Positions 20,700 through 30,875 are shown, counted from the stretch's first letter. The stretch: 64,000 nucleotides of DNA from Bufo bufo (GCF_905171765.1 NC_053391.1:155801565-155865564); one strand, 5' to 3'. The notes: a model not told the origin generated them from the sequence alone. A program made the numbers and translations.

Positions 20700-22252
20700 A
20701 GGCGGACGCATTATCTCGGAGCTTCCAGGCTTTTCAACCTACTGAGGTACCACCTGAATCCATCCTACCAGCAAAAATCTTCTTAGCAGCTCTTACCCAG
20801 GATATCTCGGCTCGCATTAGGTCGGAACAACATCTGGCACCGGTATCCACCCCAACAGATAAGTTGTTTGTTCCCGTACAATTTCGTCTCCAGCTGTTGG
20901 GTGAGTGTCACGATTCTGCCTTTTGTGGACATCCGGGTGTTGAGGGCACTAAGGATCTGGTTTCTAGATCTTATTGGTGGCCCACTCTAACTAGGGATGT
21001 CAAGTCCTATGTGTCAGCCTGTGAGGTTTGTGCCAGGTCCAAGACACCTAGGACTCGCCCTGCTGGTAACCTACGACCCCTACCCATTCCCAGTAGACCC
21101 TGGTCCCATATCTCGATGGACTTTATAACTGACCTACCGCTGGCGGAGGGTAAGACTGTAGTGTGGGTAGTGGTGGATAGGTTTAGTAAGATGGTCCATT
21201 TCATTCCCCTGTCTAAACTCCCGAATGCCAAAACCCTGGCGTCTATTTTTGTGAAAGAAATTGTTCGATTGCATGGTATCCCGGAAAATATTGTTTCGGA
21301 CAGGGGTGTGCAGTTTGTGTCCAAATTCTGGAGAGCCTTCTGTCAAAGATGTAAAATTTCGTTGTCTTTTTCTTCCGCCTACCATCCTGAGAGTAATGGG
21401 CAGACTGAACGCCTTAATCAGTCTGTGGAACAATTCCTGAGGTTGTATGTTGCTGATGACCAGCAATTATGGGTCAAATTCCTTCCATTGGCTGAATTTG
21501 CTCTGAATAACCGTGTCAATTCTTCTGCTGGGGTCTCCCCTTTCTTTTGTAACCATGGTTTTCATCCCCGTTTTCATTCTGGGTCGTCCGTCTCCTCCTC
21601 TAACCCTGAAGCTGATAAACTCTCCTCCGAACTGTGCACAGTTTGGGCCCGGGTTCAATCGAACCTAGAAAAGGCTCAATGTTCTCAAAAACTCAAGGCC
21701 GATAGGAGACGTTCAAGGGGGGTAAACTTTCAGGTTGGGGATAAAGTATGGTTGTCCTCCAAGAATCTATCTCTCAAGGTAACTTCTAAAAAATTTGCTC
21801 CTCGTTTTATTGGACCATATAAGATCACGGAAGTGATTAACCCGGTATCTTTTAGGTTGGAGCTGCCTGAGTCATTCCACATTCATAATGTGTTCCATAA
21901 ATCTCTGCTTAAAAAATATTTTGAACCGGTAGTACCATCAAAAGCCTCGCCTCCGCCAGTTCTTGTTAATGATGCTGTCGAGTATGTGGTGTCTAAAATA
22001 GTGGATGTCAGGAAGGTGCGTGATTCCTTGCAGTACCTGATTCACTGGAAGGGGTATGGACCTGAAGAGAGATCTTGGGTACCTGCCAGGGAGGTTCATG
22101 CTCCTAGACTTGTTCGTAAATTTCATTTAGAACACCCTGAAAAGCCATCGCCTGAAGTCTTGGGTCCGGTGGCCCCTCGTAAAAGGGGGGGTACTGTCAC
22201 GGGGTTCCGAAGGTGCACTCGGTCCCCCATTGCCCGCAGAACTGTTGCTTAG
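20696..22252 (+). CDS. Integrase with chromodomain, gypsy element 2
   Basis: The 518-codon open frame carries an HHCC zinc-binding region (around FCGHPGVEGTKDL and CEVCARSK, residues 75-115). The catalytic core has the DD35E residues in SMDFITDLP, NIVSDRGVQF and YHPESNGQTERLNQ, followed by an SH3-like C-terminal region (VGDKVWLSSKNL, FIGPYKITEVI). A chromodomain (EYVVSKIVDVRKV, LIHWKGYGPEERSWVP) sits at about residues 428-483. The chromodomain would tether integration to marked chromatin, as known for chromoviruses. The frame runs through the polypurine tract and 58 bp into the 3' LTR. It is internally intact but lacks its own start because it is the 3' part of pol. Confidence 0.9.
   Translation: MKADALSRSFQAFQPTEVPPESILPAKIFLAALTQDISARIRSEQHLAPVSTPTDKLFVPVQFRLQLLGECHDSAFCGHPGVEGTKDLVSRSYWWPTLTRDVKSYVSACEVCARSKTPRTRPAGNLRPLPIPSRPWSHISMDFITDLPLAEGKTVVWVVVDRFSKMVHFIPLSKLPNAKTLASIFVKEIVRLHGIPENIVSDRGVQFVSKFWRAFCQRCKISLSFSSAYHPESNGQTERLNQSVEQFLRLYVADDQQLWVKFLPLAEFALNNRVNSSAGVSPFFCNHGFHPRFHSGSSVSSSNPEADKLSSELCTVWARVQSNLEKAQCSQKLKADRRRSRGVNFQVGDKVWLSSKNLSLKVTSKKFAPRFIGPYKITEVINPVSFRLELPESFHIHNVFHKSLLKKYFEPVVPSKASPPPVLVNDAVEYVVSKIVDVRKVRDSLQYLIHWKGYGPEERSWVPAREVHAPRLVRKFHLEHPEKPSPEVLGPVAPRKRGGTVTGFRRCTRSPIARRTVA
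22181..22194 (+). other. Polypurine tract of gypsy element 2
   Basis: AAAAGGGGGGGTAC lies directly before the 3' LTR (TGTCACGG at 22,195). It serves as the plus-strand primer site in LTR elements. Confidence 0.75.
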
Positions 22253-22888
22253 CTTTTGGAATGAGGTTCTGTGTTTGACCTCATTCCCAGGGCGGCTTTA
22301 CTAGCTGGGTGGCTCCTTGCTCCTAAGTCTGCCTTGAGCGCCGAGCTGATCACTCAGTGCTCGACTGGTTGGTCTGTCGGTCATGTGACGCTGGCCACGT
22401 CACATGACCCTCACTCCCCACTATAAATACAGGCAGCCTGCTGGCTACAGGTTGCCTGTTAATTTCTAGGTTCCTGGTATTTGTTGGACTGCTGAATACT
22501 TACCTGATCCTGTTCCTTGACCATCCTTTTGCCTGATCCTCCTGTACTGCGCATCCGTCCTGGTATTGTGACCTCGGCTCCCACCTGACTACTCTCTTAG
22601 GACTCCTCTTGTACTTCTCTGCTCTCCTGGTATTTATGACCCCGGCTTCTCCTGACAATTCTCTGCTTGCTCCATTTGTACTTTGCAGCTTTCCTGGTAT
22701 TGACTCGGTCCGTTCACGTCCTGTTGTTTGTCTGTCTGTCATCCCTGCACTTACTCCAAGTTAGGGATTGCCGTCCAGTTGTCCCCTGTCATTAGGACTC
22801 GCGAGGCAAGTAGGCAGGGCCAGGGGTAAGGGTGGAGCGCAGTGGTCACTTCCCTTCCCCCTGTGTGTGTGTGTACGCGACCGTTACA
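22195..22888 (+). repeat. 3' LTR of gypsy element 2
   Basis: Matches 17,314-18,020 nearly base for base and is followed at once by the CCAGG duplication. It carries CTCGCGAGG near 22,799 where the 5' LTR has CAAGTAGG. Confidence 0.9.
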
Positions 22889-23202
22889 CCAGGTCATCTG
22901 GCGCAGCAACCCATCACTCTCCTTCATGGTCAAATAGCCCTTACTTTCAAAGTTTTCCCAATTTTTCGGCTGACTGACTGACCTTCATTTCTTAAAGTAA
23001 TGATGGCCACTCGTTTTTCTTTACTTAGCTGCTTTTTTCTTGCCATTATACAAATTCTAACAGTCTATTCAGTAGGACTATCAGCTGTGTATCCACCTGA
23101 CTTCTCCTCAACGCAACTGATGGTCCCAACCCCATTTATAAGGCAAGAAATCCCACTTATTAAGCCTGACAGGGCACACCTGTGAAGTGAAAACTATTTC
23201 AG

Positions 23203-23297
23203 GGGACTACCTCTTGAAGCTCATCAAGAGAATGCCAAGAGTGTGCAAAGCAGTAATTAAAGCAAAAGGTGGCTACTTTGAAGAACCTAGAATATGA
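23203..23297 (+). pseudogene. Tc1 transposase C-terminal fragment, right arm
   Basis: The plus strand encodes the segment CKAVIKAKGGYFEEPRI and its stop, the same C-terminus that the left arm has on the minus strand at 17,081-17,170. This shows that the element is a foldback with two inverted copies of the 3' coding end. Confidence 0.75.
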
Positions 23298-23460
23298 CAT
23301 ATTTTCAGTTGTTTCCCACTTGTTTGTTATGTATATAATTCCAGATGTGTTAATTCATAGTTTTGATGCCTTCAGTGTGAATCTCCAATTTTCATAGTCA
23401 TGAAAATAAAGAAAACTCTTTGAATGAGAAGGTGTGTCCAAACTTTTGGTCTGTACTGTA

Positions 23461-23780
23461 TGTATGTTGCATGCATGTAAAGAAACAATTAGGTCACACA
23501 TAGCAAACTTGCCCACCACTAATAACATACATGGCCATTACATGAATACAGACAACCAACCACCTCATAAAGTGGGGCGAGGCAAGGGTGCTATGTGCAA
23601 GCAGTAACACTATAGTGACAAACTAACCATGCATGGAACAAAGTATAAGTTACCCATGAAGTGCTGGAACCCAAGGTGTATGACCAGAGCTGCACCTCCG
23701 TCAGATGTATCTTGGTATCGACACTGTGTGTCAGAGATATATTTACTTGCCGCTAAACGTAGCCATATAGCTCTGGGATG
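23461..23780. other. Unclassified repeat flanking the Tc1 nest, right part
   Basis: Non-coding sequence between the Tc1 terminus and the second hAT fragment. It is inferred to be the continuation of 16,616-16,937. Nothing else was recognised. Confidence 0.3.
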
Positions 23781-23782
23781 CC

Positions 23783-24455
23783 CTACTGAGAGAAATATTT
23801 CCTTCGGGGGACCTTCCATTGCAGTGTGCCAATGGCCACAAACTTTCTAAAGGCCTCCGAGTCCATCAGTTTATATGGCAGTAGTTGGCGGGCTAGCAGT
23901 TCCGACAAGCCAGCAGTCAGCCGTTGGGCAAGAGGGTTATCCGCCGTCATCAACTTTTTACACTCGAACATTTGGGCCACGGAAGCCTGCCTTCTGCCAG
24001 ATGAATGCGACTATGGCACAGTGTAAGGTGGAGTGGAGGACAAATGGGAGGAGAGAGGAAAAGAGGCTGGATGCGGAGCGCCGGGAGTGAGGCTTTGTGG
24101 GTTCTGATGGTGTTGCTCCCACTGGGCTCGGTGATGGGAAGCCAGAAGCCTTCTTAAGCCGGTCGTCCCTAGGTGAGTGTTGGGCTTATCACGACTTATG
24201 CGTTAACAGCACAGGCTGCAGATGGCAACACTATTGTCAGCAGTTGACATGTTAAAAAAAGCCCACACTGCGGAGCCATGTGCCGGAGTCCTGGGAGCGC
24301 AAGATGTGACTGTGCATGGTGGATGGCTCGCTCCAGATACATTTGCAGTCTTATTTTTGCCTCCTGTGCACTGCGAGTTCTGCCTGCTTCTCCTTCCTCT
24401 CCTCCATTTCTGCTGCTCCGTCTCTCTCTCTGAACTCCCCTACGCTTCCTCTCTT
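23783..24455 (-). pseudogene. hAT copy 2: BED finger and start of catalytic region
   Basis: The minus strand at about 24,260-24,110 reads NSVAICSLCC and THLGTTGLRRLLASHH, the CX2C and His-rich halves of a BED zinc finger, with an interrupting stop between them. Further down (23,980-23,783) comes LTAGLSELLARQLLPYKLMD and SEAFRKFVAIGTLQWKVP, parallel to copy 1. Homology ends at 23,783. The reading frame changes at least once and has several stops. BED fingers bind the transposon ends. Confidence 0.55.
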
Positions 24456-24463
24456 GTGGGCAC

Positions 24464-25575
24464 TAGTGTTGATCACGAATATTCTAATTGCAAATTTTTA
24501 TTGCGAATATAGGTATTTCGAAAATTCGCGAATATTTAGAATACAGTGATATATATTCGTAATTTTGAATATAAAAAAAAATAATTATTGCGAATTTTCA
24601 TAATGCAAATTTTCGTTAATGCGAATTTTTATCGCAAACTTTTCAATTGCTGAGTAAAAACATGATTCCTCCCTGCTTGTTGTTTGTGGGCCAATGACTC
24701 ATTGGCTCACAAGCAAGAAGCAGGGAGGAATAATGACTTTAAATGGGAAAAATTATGAATATTCTAAAAAACAAATATATAGCACTATATCGAATATATT
24801 AGTTTTTTCAAATATTCATAATATTCTAGAACAAGAATATATATCAATATAGCGAATATTCGAAAAAAAAGTAATATAGTTGTAATTTTTTTTTCAATTT
24901 ATTGAAAAAGACATTTATAGCACTATACTAGCTAAATTGCTCTATATTCGTATATTTTTTTCGAATATTCGCTATATTGCTGTATATTCTTGTTTTAGAA
25001 TATTACGAATATTCAAAAAAACTAATATATTAGTTTTTTCGAATATTCGTAATATTGTAAAACAAGAATATATAGCAATATAGCGAATATTCGATAAAAA
25101 AAATGAAATTTAGCTAATATAGTGCTATAATCTTCTAATAGTTCTAATTTTTTTCTCATCTGAACTTCAGATTGGAAAAAAAATTAAATTATTAAAAAAA
25201 AGATTATAGCACTATATTAGCTAAATTGCTCTACATTAGTTTTTTTAGAATATTTGCTGTATTGCTATATATTCTTGTTTGTGAATATTGCGAATATTTG
25301 AAAAAACAAATATATTCGATATAGTGCTATGACTCATTGGCCCACAAGCAAGAAGCAGGGAGGAATCGTGTTTGTGCTCGACATTTGAAAAATTCGCAAT
25401 AAAAATTTGCATTACGAAAATTAGCATATTACGCAATCATTACCTTGTCGATTTTTCGAGTAAAAAAAATCGTTGAATATAACGAATATTACAATTCGCG
25501 AATATTCGCTGAATATTCTACAAAATATTTGCAAAATATTGCAAATTCGAATATGACCCCTGCCGCTCATCACTA
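24464..25575. mobile_element. hAT MITE with 8-bp target duplication
   Basis: Ends TAGTGTTGATC (left) and, inverted, TAGTGATGAGC (right) are flanked by perfect 8-bp repeats GTGGGCAC (24,456-24,463 and 25,576-25,583), the hAT signature. The 1112-bp interior is very AT-rich and full of GAATATTCG-type palindromes. It also holds two copies of a segment with CAAGCAAGAAGCAGGGAGGA (24,710-24,730 and 25,345-25,365); the first forms a hairpin with 24,663-24,700. No coding region. Confidence 0.88.
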
Positions 25576-26074
25576 GTGGGCACCCACGTGACGTCCATCG
25601 ACACGTCATCATCGTCACTTACACCACCACTAACATTAGAGATCTCGGAGTATTCAGCAATAGCGGGGACCACCCTCCTTGGGCTGATCTGCGTACTGTT
25701 GTCAGACCGCTGGGTGGCGGCCGTTGCTACCTCCTCTTCCTCTTTCGATGCCAAGAATGGCTGCCAATAAGGTCTGAAAATGGATGGCAAAATATTTCCT
25801 CTGATTCGATTGGAGGGGCTATGGTGGTGGTGTTGGTGGTCGTGGTGTCTTTGGGGGTGCACACAGCAGAGAGTGAGGAGGGTGCTGATACAGAGGATGA
25901 GGAGGGTGCAGAAGCGGAAGGCTGAGTGAGCCACTCAACCAACTCTGGTGCATCCTTTGACGTAATCGCACGCACCTTCTCCAACTTCCCACTTAGGCTC
26001 CGGCCTGGTGCACCTGCCCGACACCTATGACCCCGGCGGAACGGCCTGCCTCTTCCTCTGCCGGTCATTTTCAA
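25518..26074 (-). pseudogene. hAT copy 2: N-terminal region
   Basis: The start at 26,074 or the internal Met two codons later gives a basic opening (GRGRGRPFRRGHRCRAG) followed by KVRAITSKDAPELVEWLTQP and a Ser/Thr-rich linker. Reading then shifts frame (about 25,730-25,800) to EEEEVATAATQRS and VSDDDDVSMDVTWVP. This resembles the disordered N-terminus that precedes the BED finger in amphibian hAT transposases. The sequence is cut at 25,576 by the MITE. Confidence 0.5.
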
Positions 26075-26158
26075 ATTAACCCTGTGCCAAAGTCCCTAGA
26101 GAAGAGCATTATTTGTGGAAGCAGGTATATTGCAGGACTCAATAAGTATTTGGTGGAA

Positions 26159-26210
26159 GACTAGATGGGCCAAATGGTTCTTATCTGCCGACACATTCTA
26201 TGTTTCTATG
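26159..26210 (+). mobile_element. Extremely truncated LINE 3' tip
   Basis: About 52 bp (from CTAGATGGGCCAAATGGTTC to TTTCTATG) match the very 3' end of the LINE at 56,575-56,628 and interrupt one minisatellite unit. This suggests a severely 5'-truncated insertion. Confidence 0.65.
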
Positions 26211-26833
26211 AGGTATATTGCATCCCTCAATCAGTATTTTGTGGAAGCAGGTATATCGCACCCCTCAATCAGTATTTTGTGTAAATAGGTATATAGAACA
26301 CCTGAATAAATATTTGGTGGAAGCAGGAATATCGCACCACTCAATCAGTATTTTGTGGAAGCAGGTATGTCGCACCCCTCAATCAGTATCTTGTGGAAGC
26401 TGGTGTATCGCAGGACATAATCAATATTAGGCGGAAGCAGGTATATTGTGCCCCACAATCAGTATTTTGTGTAAGCAGGTATATAGAACCCCTTAATCAG
26501 TATTTTGTAGAAGCAGGTATATCGCACCCCTCAATCAGAATTATGTGGAAGCAGGTATATATGCACCCCTCAATCTTTATTTTGTGGAAGCAGAGATATC
26601 AAACCCCTTAATCAGTATTTTGTGGAAGAAGGAATATTGCACCCCTCAATCAGTATTTTGTGGAAACAGGTATATAGAACCCCTTAATCAATAATTGGTG
26701 GAAGCAGGTATATAGAGACCCTTAATCAGTATTTTGTAGAAGCAGGTAAATCGCACACCTCAATCAGTATTTTGTGGAAAAAGATATATAGAACACCTTA
26801 ATCAGTATTTTGTGGAAGCAGGTATATTGTACC

Positions 26834-27588
26834 GTCACAGAAAATAATGCACTATAAAAATTGATGCAAGCATAAGATATGGACTAACCCCTTTATGTTC
26901 AGCAGCGCAGACCACGCACATATAGTGTGTTGCTCCTAGTTACCTCCATGTGCAGCAGCAACCAGTGGGAGGAGGAGCACACACACCTATATGTAACACC
27001 TTCATCAAGGTCGCTAATTAGATAGGTGGGGCAAAACTGCACATGAATACTACTCCCAAAATAGGAGCGTATTCACAAATGAAGGTGCCACTCCTTTGAG
27101 ACAAGTTAAACAAATCACGGAAAAAACATCCTGCACGATATGATAATGAATGTTGCGGATGTACATGGCTACATTTATACAGTCACAGAAAATAATGCAC
27201 TATAATAGTAGATGCAAGCATAACATATGGACTAAGCCCTCACTCTATTGATAAAATCTGAGACACTTGGTCAATACATTTTGATAAAAACACATCTAAG
27301 CCCACCTACCAAGTGACAAGGTGGTCTCAGTTTAGGCAGGTCCTACGCTAAACCTGCCTATGCCATTATGCATTTATGTTCAGGAGCGCAGACCCCGCAC
27401 ATATAGTGTGTTGCTCCTAGTTACATCCATGTGCAGCAGCAAACGGTGGGAGGAGGAGCACACACACCTATGTGTACCACCTTCATCAAGGTTACCTATT
27501 ACATAGGTGGGGCAAAACTGCACATGAATACTACTCCCAAAATAGGAGCATATTCACAAATGAAGGTGCCACTCCTTCAAGACAAGTT
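26834..27588. repeat. Duplicated block inside the minisatellite
   Basis: Two direct copies begin TCACAGAAAATAATGCACTA (about 26,834 and 27,181) and end near 27,107 and 27,588. The second copy has about 125 bp extra (about 27,238-27,362). Function unknown. Confidence 0.7.
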
Positions 27589-28537
27589 ATGTCTTTTGTA
27601 TTTTGTGGAAGCAGGTATATCAAACCCCTTAATCAGTATTTTGTGGAAGCAGGTATATCGCACCCCTCAATCAGTATTTTGTGGAAACAGGTACATAGAA
27701 CCCCGGAATCAATATTTGGTGGAAGCCGGTATATCGCACCCCTAAATCACTATTTTGTGGAAGTTAGTGCACCGTAGGCCTCAATTAAAATTTAGTGGAA
27801 GCAGTTATATTGCACCCCTCAATCAATATTTTGTTGAAGCAGGTATATAGAACCCCTTAATCCAGTATTTTGTAGAAGCAGGTATATCGCACCCCTCAAT
27901 CAGTATTTTGTGGAAACAGGTATATAGAACCCCTAAATCAATATTTGGTGGAAGCAGGTATATTGCATCACTCAATCAGTATTTTATGAAAGCTGGTATA
28001 TCAAACTCCTTAATCAGTATTTTGTGGAAGCAGGTATATCGCAACCCTCAATCAGTTTTTTTGGGGCAAGAGGTATATCACACCCTTCAATCTTTATTTT
28101 GTGGAAGCTGGGATATCAAACCCCTTAGTCAGTTTTTTTGTGGAAGCAGGTATATCGCACCCCTCAATCAGTATTTTGTGGAAACAGGTATATAGAACTC
28201 TTTAATCAATATTTGGAAGCAGGTATATAGAACCCCTTAATCAGTATGTTGTAGAAGCAGGTAATTCGCACCCCTCAATCAGTATTTTGTGTAAACAGGT
28301 ATATAGAACACCTAAATCAATATTTGGTGGTAGCAGGTACAGTGGATATAAAAAGTCTACACCCCTGTTAGAATGTCAGGTTTCTGTGATGTAAAAAAAA
28401 AAAATTAGACTAAGATAAATCATTTCAGAATTTTTTCCACCTTTTAATGTGACCTATAAACTGTAATCTTTGAGGTAGAGGGAAGAAAAAATATAAAAAT
28501 AAAATAATAGGGTTGCATAAGTGTGCACACCCTTAAA

Positions 28538-28939
28538 CTAATACTTTGTTGAAGCACCTTTTGATTTTATTACAGCACTCAGTCTATTTGGGTATGAGTC
28601 TATCAGCATGGCACATTTTGACTTGGCAAGATTTGCCCACTCTTCTTTGCAAAAACACTCCAAATCTGTCAGATTGCGAGGGCATCTCCTTTGCACAGCC
28701 CTCTTCAGATCACCCCACAGATTTTTAATCAGATTCAGGTCTGAGCTCTGGCTGGGCCATTCCAAAACTTTAATCTTCTTCTGGTGAAGCCATTCCTTTG
28801 TTGATTTGGATGTATGCTTTGGGTCATTGTCATGCTGAAAGATGAAGTTCCTCTTCATGTTCAGCTTTCTAGCAGAAGCCTGAAGGTTTTGTGCCAATAT
28901 TGACTGGTATTTGGAACTGTTCATAACTCCCTCTAGCAT
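28538..28939 (-). pseudogene. Tc1 transposase, C-terminal part
   Basis: The 133-codon minus-strand piece holds FIFQHDNDPKHTSKSTKEWL, where the aspartate after H is the second DDE residue, then SDLNLIKNLWGDLKRAV. In Tc1 proteins this last motif is NPIENLW; here the catalytic glutamate position reads lysine, so the copy would be inactive even without its other breaks. The piece ends with a normal C-terminus (AVIKSKGASTKY). Confidence 0.8.
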
Positions 28940-28944
28940 CGCAT

Positions 28945-29331
28945 CGCGAGATTACGGCTATCTATCGTAGATGAAAGGAAGAGACATAGGCGGTGCTGGG
29001 TTCCTTCACAGGCGGGCGTGGCTGGACACGGCTGGGCACAAGGAAGGTTAGTCACCTGAGGTAGGCGGATCGAATGAAAGGGAGGGTGGCAATTTCAGCT
29101 CAGAAGGCGGCGCTGGGCACCTAAACGAGATGGCTGCAGCCGGGCACCTTTCACCATGAGACATCCCCTTGGACACATTTTGAAGTGATTGACAGGTGAT
29201 ATAAACCGCTTTTTTATGAATATAGAGCCACAGGGGCATTTGATAAACTCACTTTAGGATTCAGTGTTTTACAAGGGACATCGTCATATGTCTAGCTTAT
29301 AGGGCTCATTTCTGATGACAGAATCCCTTTA
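28945..29331. mobile_element. Foreign insertion within the Tc1 transposase
   Basis: About 385 bp unrelated to Tc1 lie between two pieces of the transposase. It ends GACAGAATCCCTTTAA, like the termini of the TTAA-target MITEs elsewhere in the window, but no matching left terminus was seen. It may be a truncated or rearranged copy. Confidence 0.45.
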
Positions 29332-29676
29332 ACTAAGGCCCCAGTTACAGCTGAAGAAAAACAGCCCCAAAGCATGATGCTGCCACCACCATGCTTCACT
29401 GTGGGTATGGTGTTCTTTTGGTGATGTGCAGTGTTGTTTTTGCGTCAAACATTTGGAATTATGGCCAAAAAGTTCAACCTTGGTTTCATCAGACCATAAC
29501 ACCTTTTCCCACATGCTTTTGGGAGACTTCAGATGTGTTTTAGCAATATGTAGCCTGGCTTGGATGTTTTTCTTCGTCAGAAAAGGCTTTTGTCTTGCCA
29601 CTCTACCCCATAACCCAGACATATGAAGAATACAGGAGATTGTTGTCACATGTACCACATCGCCATATGTTCGCAT
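29329..29676 (-). pseudogene. Tc1 transposase, central part
   Basis: The minus strand reads LWGRVARQKPFLTKKNIQAR, then EKVLWSDETKVELFGHN with the first catalytic aspartate in SDE. The rest runs out of frame toward the insertion ([16 protein letters not shown] is the frame-shadow of the conserved GGGSIMLWG region). The N-terminal paired-like domain is absent. Confidence 0.7.
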
Positions 29677-30168
29677 GTTTGGCGAATCGCAAACGAGCTA
29701 AATTCACCATGAAACAACCGCCGGGTGAGCCGTAAGGCCATCTCTACGGCTGACACCCTCTCCACTCTGTTGGGGGCTCTACTTGTATAAGCGTTTAATA
29801 GAACAGGTCCTGTAGACTTTTATGTGGAATCAGCTGACGACGGTGTAAAAGGAGTGCGCTTCTTCTTGGTGCTAACATCGACCTGCAAGGCTGAGTTCAT
29901 ACTTGAGTTATTTGGTCAATTTTGGCCCCTTGACTTCCCAAATAAGTGAAGTGTGCAGTGAATCTAAGAGCAATGCCTGTTATCTGCATGTCATACTGAC
30001 TCAGTATTATTTCACTACCACAGCAGACTCCCTATGTGTGTTACTGCAAAGCACGGTGTTCTACACCACTATAAAGGCGCTCTAGCCTTTTTTAACGCCA
30101 CAAATACATTTTTCAGAAGATTCGTCGAACCCGGCGAATCAAATTTTTGAAAAATTCGCTCATCTCTA
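29666..30168. mobile_element. Partial hAT-like non-autonomous element
   Basis: The right end reads AAAATTCGCTCATCTCTA at 30,168; inverted this begins TAGAGATGAGCG, close to the hAT end at 13,358. The left terminus is missing and abuts the Tc1 remnant. No coding region. Confidence 0.5.
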
Positions 30169-30875
30169 CTCCTGACCGTTGTGTCTATGGCCTATGGGGC
30201 TGCCATAAAGTTTTGCAAATGCTGTTAAGTACAGCTCAGGCAAGATAGCAGCCATTCAGGAAATAAAATAAAAAGAATCAGAAAAAAAAAACAGATTAGA
30301 AAAAAAGATGTTTTGCTATCTGGTTTTAAATGGCAGATAAAATTTTTGGTGACACATTTCCTTAAAATGCATTGACAAGCGTCACTAACGAAACAGTGTC
30401 ATTAGGGGACTAGGATAACAGCATATTCAGCAAAAACTGCCACGCCCACTATATATCGACAGGGTCACTCTAATCATAAACATGCTGCTCTCAGTTAGTG
30501 TTGATGTTCCAAATATCTGCGTGATCTTATGCCCGGCTATAAACCCGTAACATTCTTCACTATTGGATGAATCAAAGCTGATAGAGATGCCCTATATAAG
30601 TTAATGTTAAGTACGGCTGCGTCTAGTACTGAAGCTCAGCCCCTGTAAATGAGCTGCAATATCAGACACACTCATGCTTGTATGGATGTCACCATTCCAG
30701 ATGTTGCAAATAGGGAGCCACAATACTTTAATGAGCACCGCTGCTTCTTCATTCTGTTGATTAGAAGGGTTCCCATAAGTTGGACACCCACAAATCATGC
30801 ATTAATTAACTAGCAATTTCCATATAGCAACAATGGTTTTGCGAACTTATATATTATGGAGGTGGTAATCTTTAA
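30169..30875. other. No recognised feature
   Basis: Mixed sequence with A-rich runs at 30,260-30,310. No ORF of note and no terminal repeats were seen. Confidence 0.3.

Larger units (their letters stand above)
17314..22888 (+). mobile_element. Ty3/gypsy chromovirus, young, frameshifted
   Basis: The 5575-bp element has near-identical LTRs (17,314-18,020 and 22,195-22,888) and perfect 5-bp target duplications CCAGG (17,309-17,313 and 22,889-22,893). It encodes gag with one zinc knuckle, protease, RT, RNase H, integrase and a C-terminal chromodomain, the layout of vertebrate chromoviruses. LTR differences are few (one clear substitution, A/G near 17,463, and small indels near 17,919 and in the C-rich run near 17,975), so insertion was recent. 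Four frame breaks in pol nevertheless prevent a full Gag-Pol. Confidence 0.92.
16940..23458. mobile_element. Foldback Tc1-like element, split by gypsy element 2
   Basis: Inverted termini CAGTACAGACCAAAAGTTTG at both ends are flanked by TA (16,938-16,939 and 23,459-23,460), the Tc1/mariner target. Beyond the short repeat, both arms carry the same transposase C-terminal coding segment in opposite orientation, so this is a non-autonomous foldback made from the 3' end of a Tc1 element. Removing the gypsy and one CCAGG gives an element of about 0.94 kb. Confidence 0.85.
23783..26085 (-). mobile_element. hAT DNA transposon copy 2, N-terminal half
   Basis: Minus-strand pieces run from an N-terminal exon-like start (26,074) through a BED finger region to a segment homologous to residues about 25-65 of the hAT transposase at 14.5-16.7 kb. 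The overlap region is clearly diverged from copy 1, so this is a separate copy and not the missing end of the first. A hAT MITE splits it. Confidence 0.7.
26100..28337. repeat. Minisatellite, about 38-bp unit, two blocks
   Basis: Unit of the form AATCAGTATTTTGTGGAAGC then AGGTATATCGCACCCCTC, in two blocks (26,110-26,833 and 27,595-28,337) separated by a duplicated non-satellite block. Two unit variants alternate, one with TATCGCACCCCTC and one with TATAGAACCCCTTA. It produces repetitive chance ORFs and no real gene. Confidence 0.85.
28340..29665 (-). mobile_element. Tc1-like element, right end lost and interrupted
   Basis: Terminus CAGTGGATATAAAAAGTC at 28,340 follows TA (28,338-28,339), inserted into the minisatellite. 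Minus-strand transposase pieces lie at 28,939-28,538 and 29,676-29,329, separated by about 385 bp of foreign sequence. The other terminus is missing; homology stops near 29,665. Confidence 0.75.

Noticed and set aside
13358..26085. One hAT element interrupted in the middle (13.4-16.6 plus 23.8-26.1 kb)
   Set aside because: The two parts overlap over about 40 residues with clear divergence, so they are different copies.
26218..28195. Several ORFs rich in repeated YFVEAGIS and SISILWKQVY peptides
   Set aside because: Translation of the 38-bp minisatellite in different frames.
26100..28337. CRISPR-like array
   Set aside because: Units are contiguous with no unique spacers, and the sequence context is vertebrate.
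13358..30168. hAT termini at 13,358 and 30,168 as the two ends of one giant element
   Set aside because: Adjacent 8-bp sequences (CTTGGCAG and CTCCTGAC) do not match.
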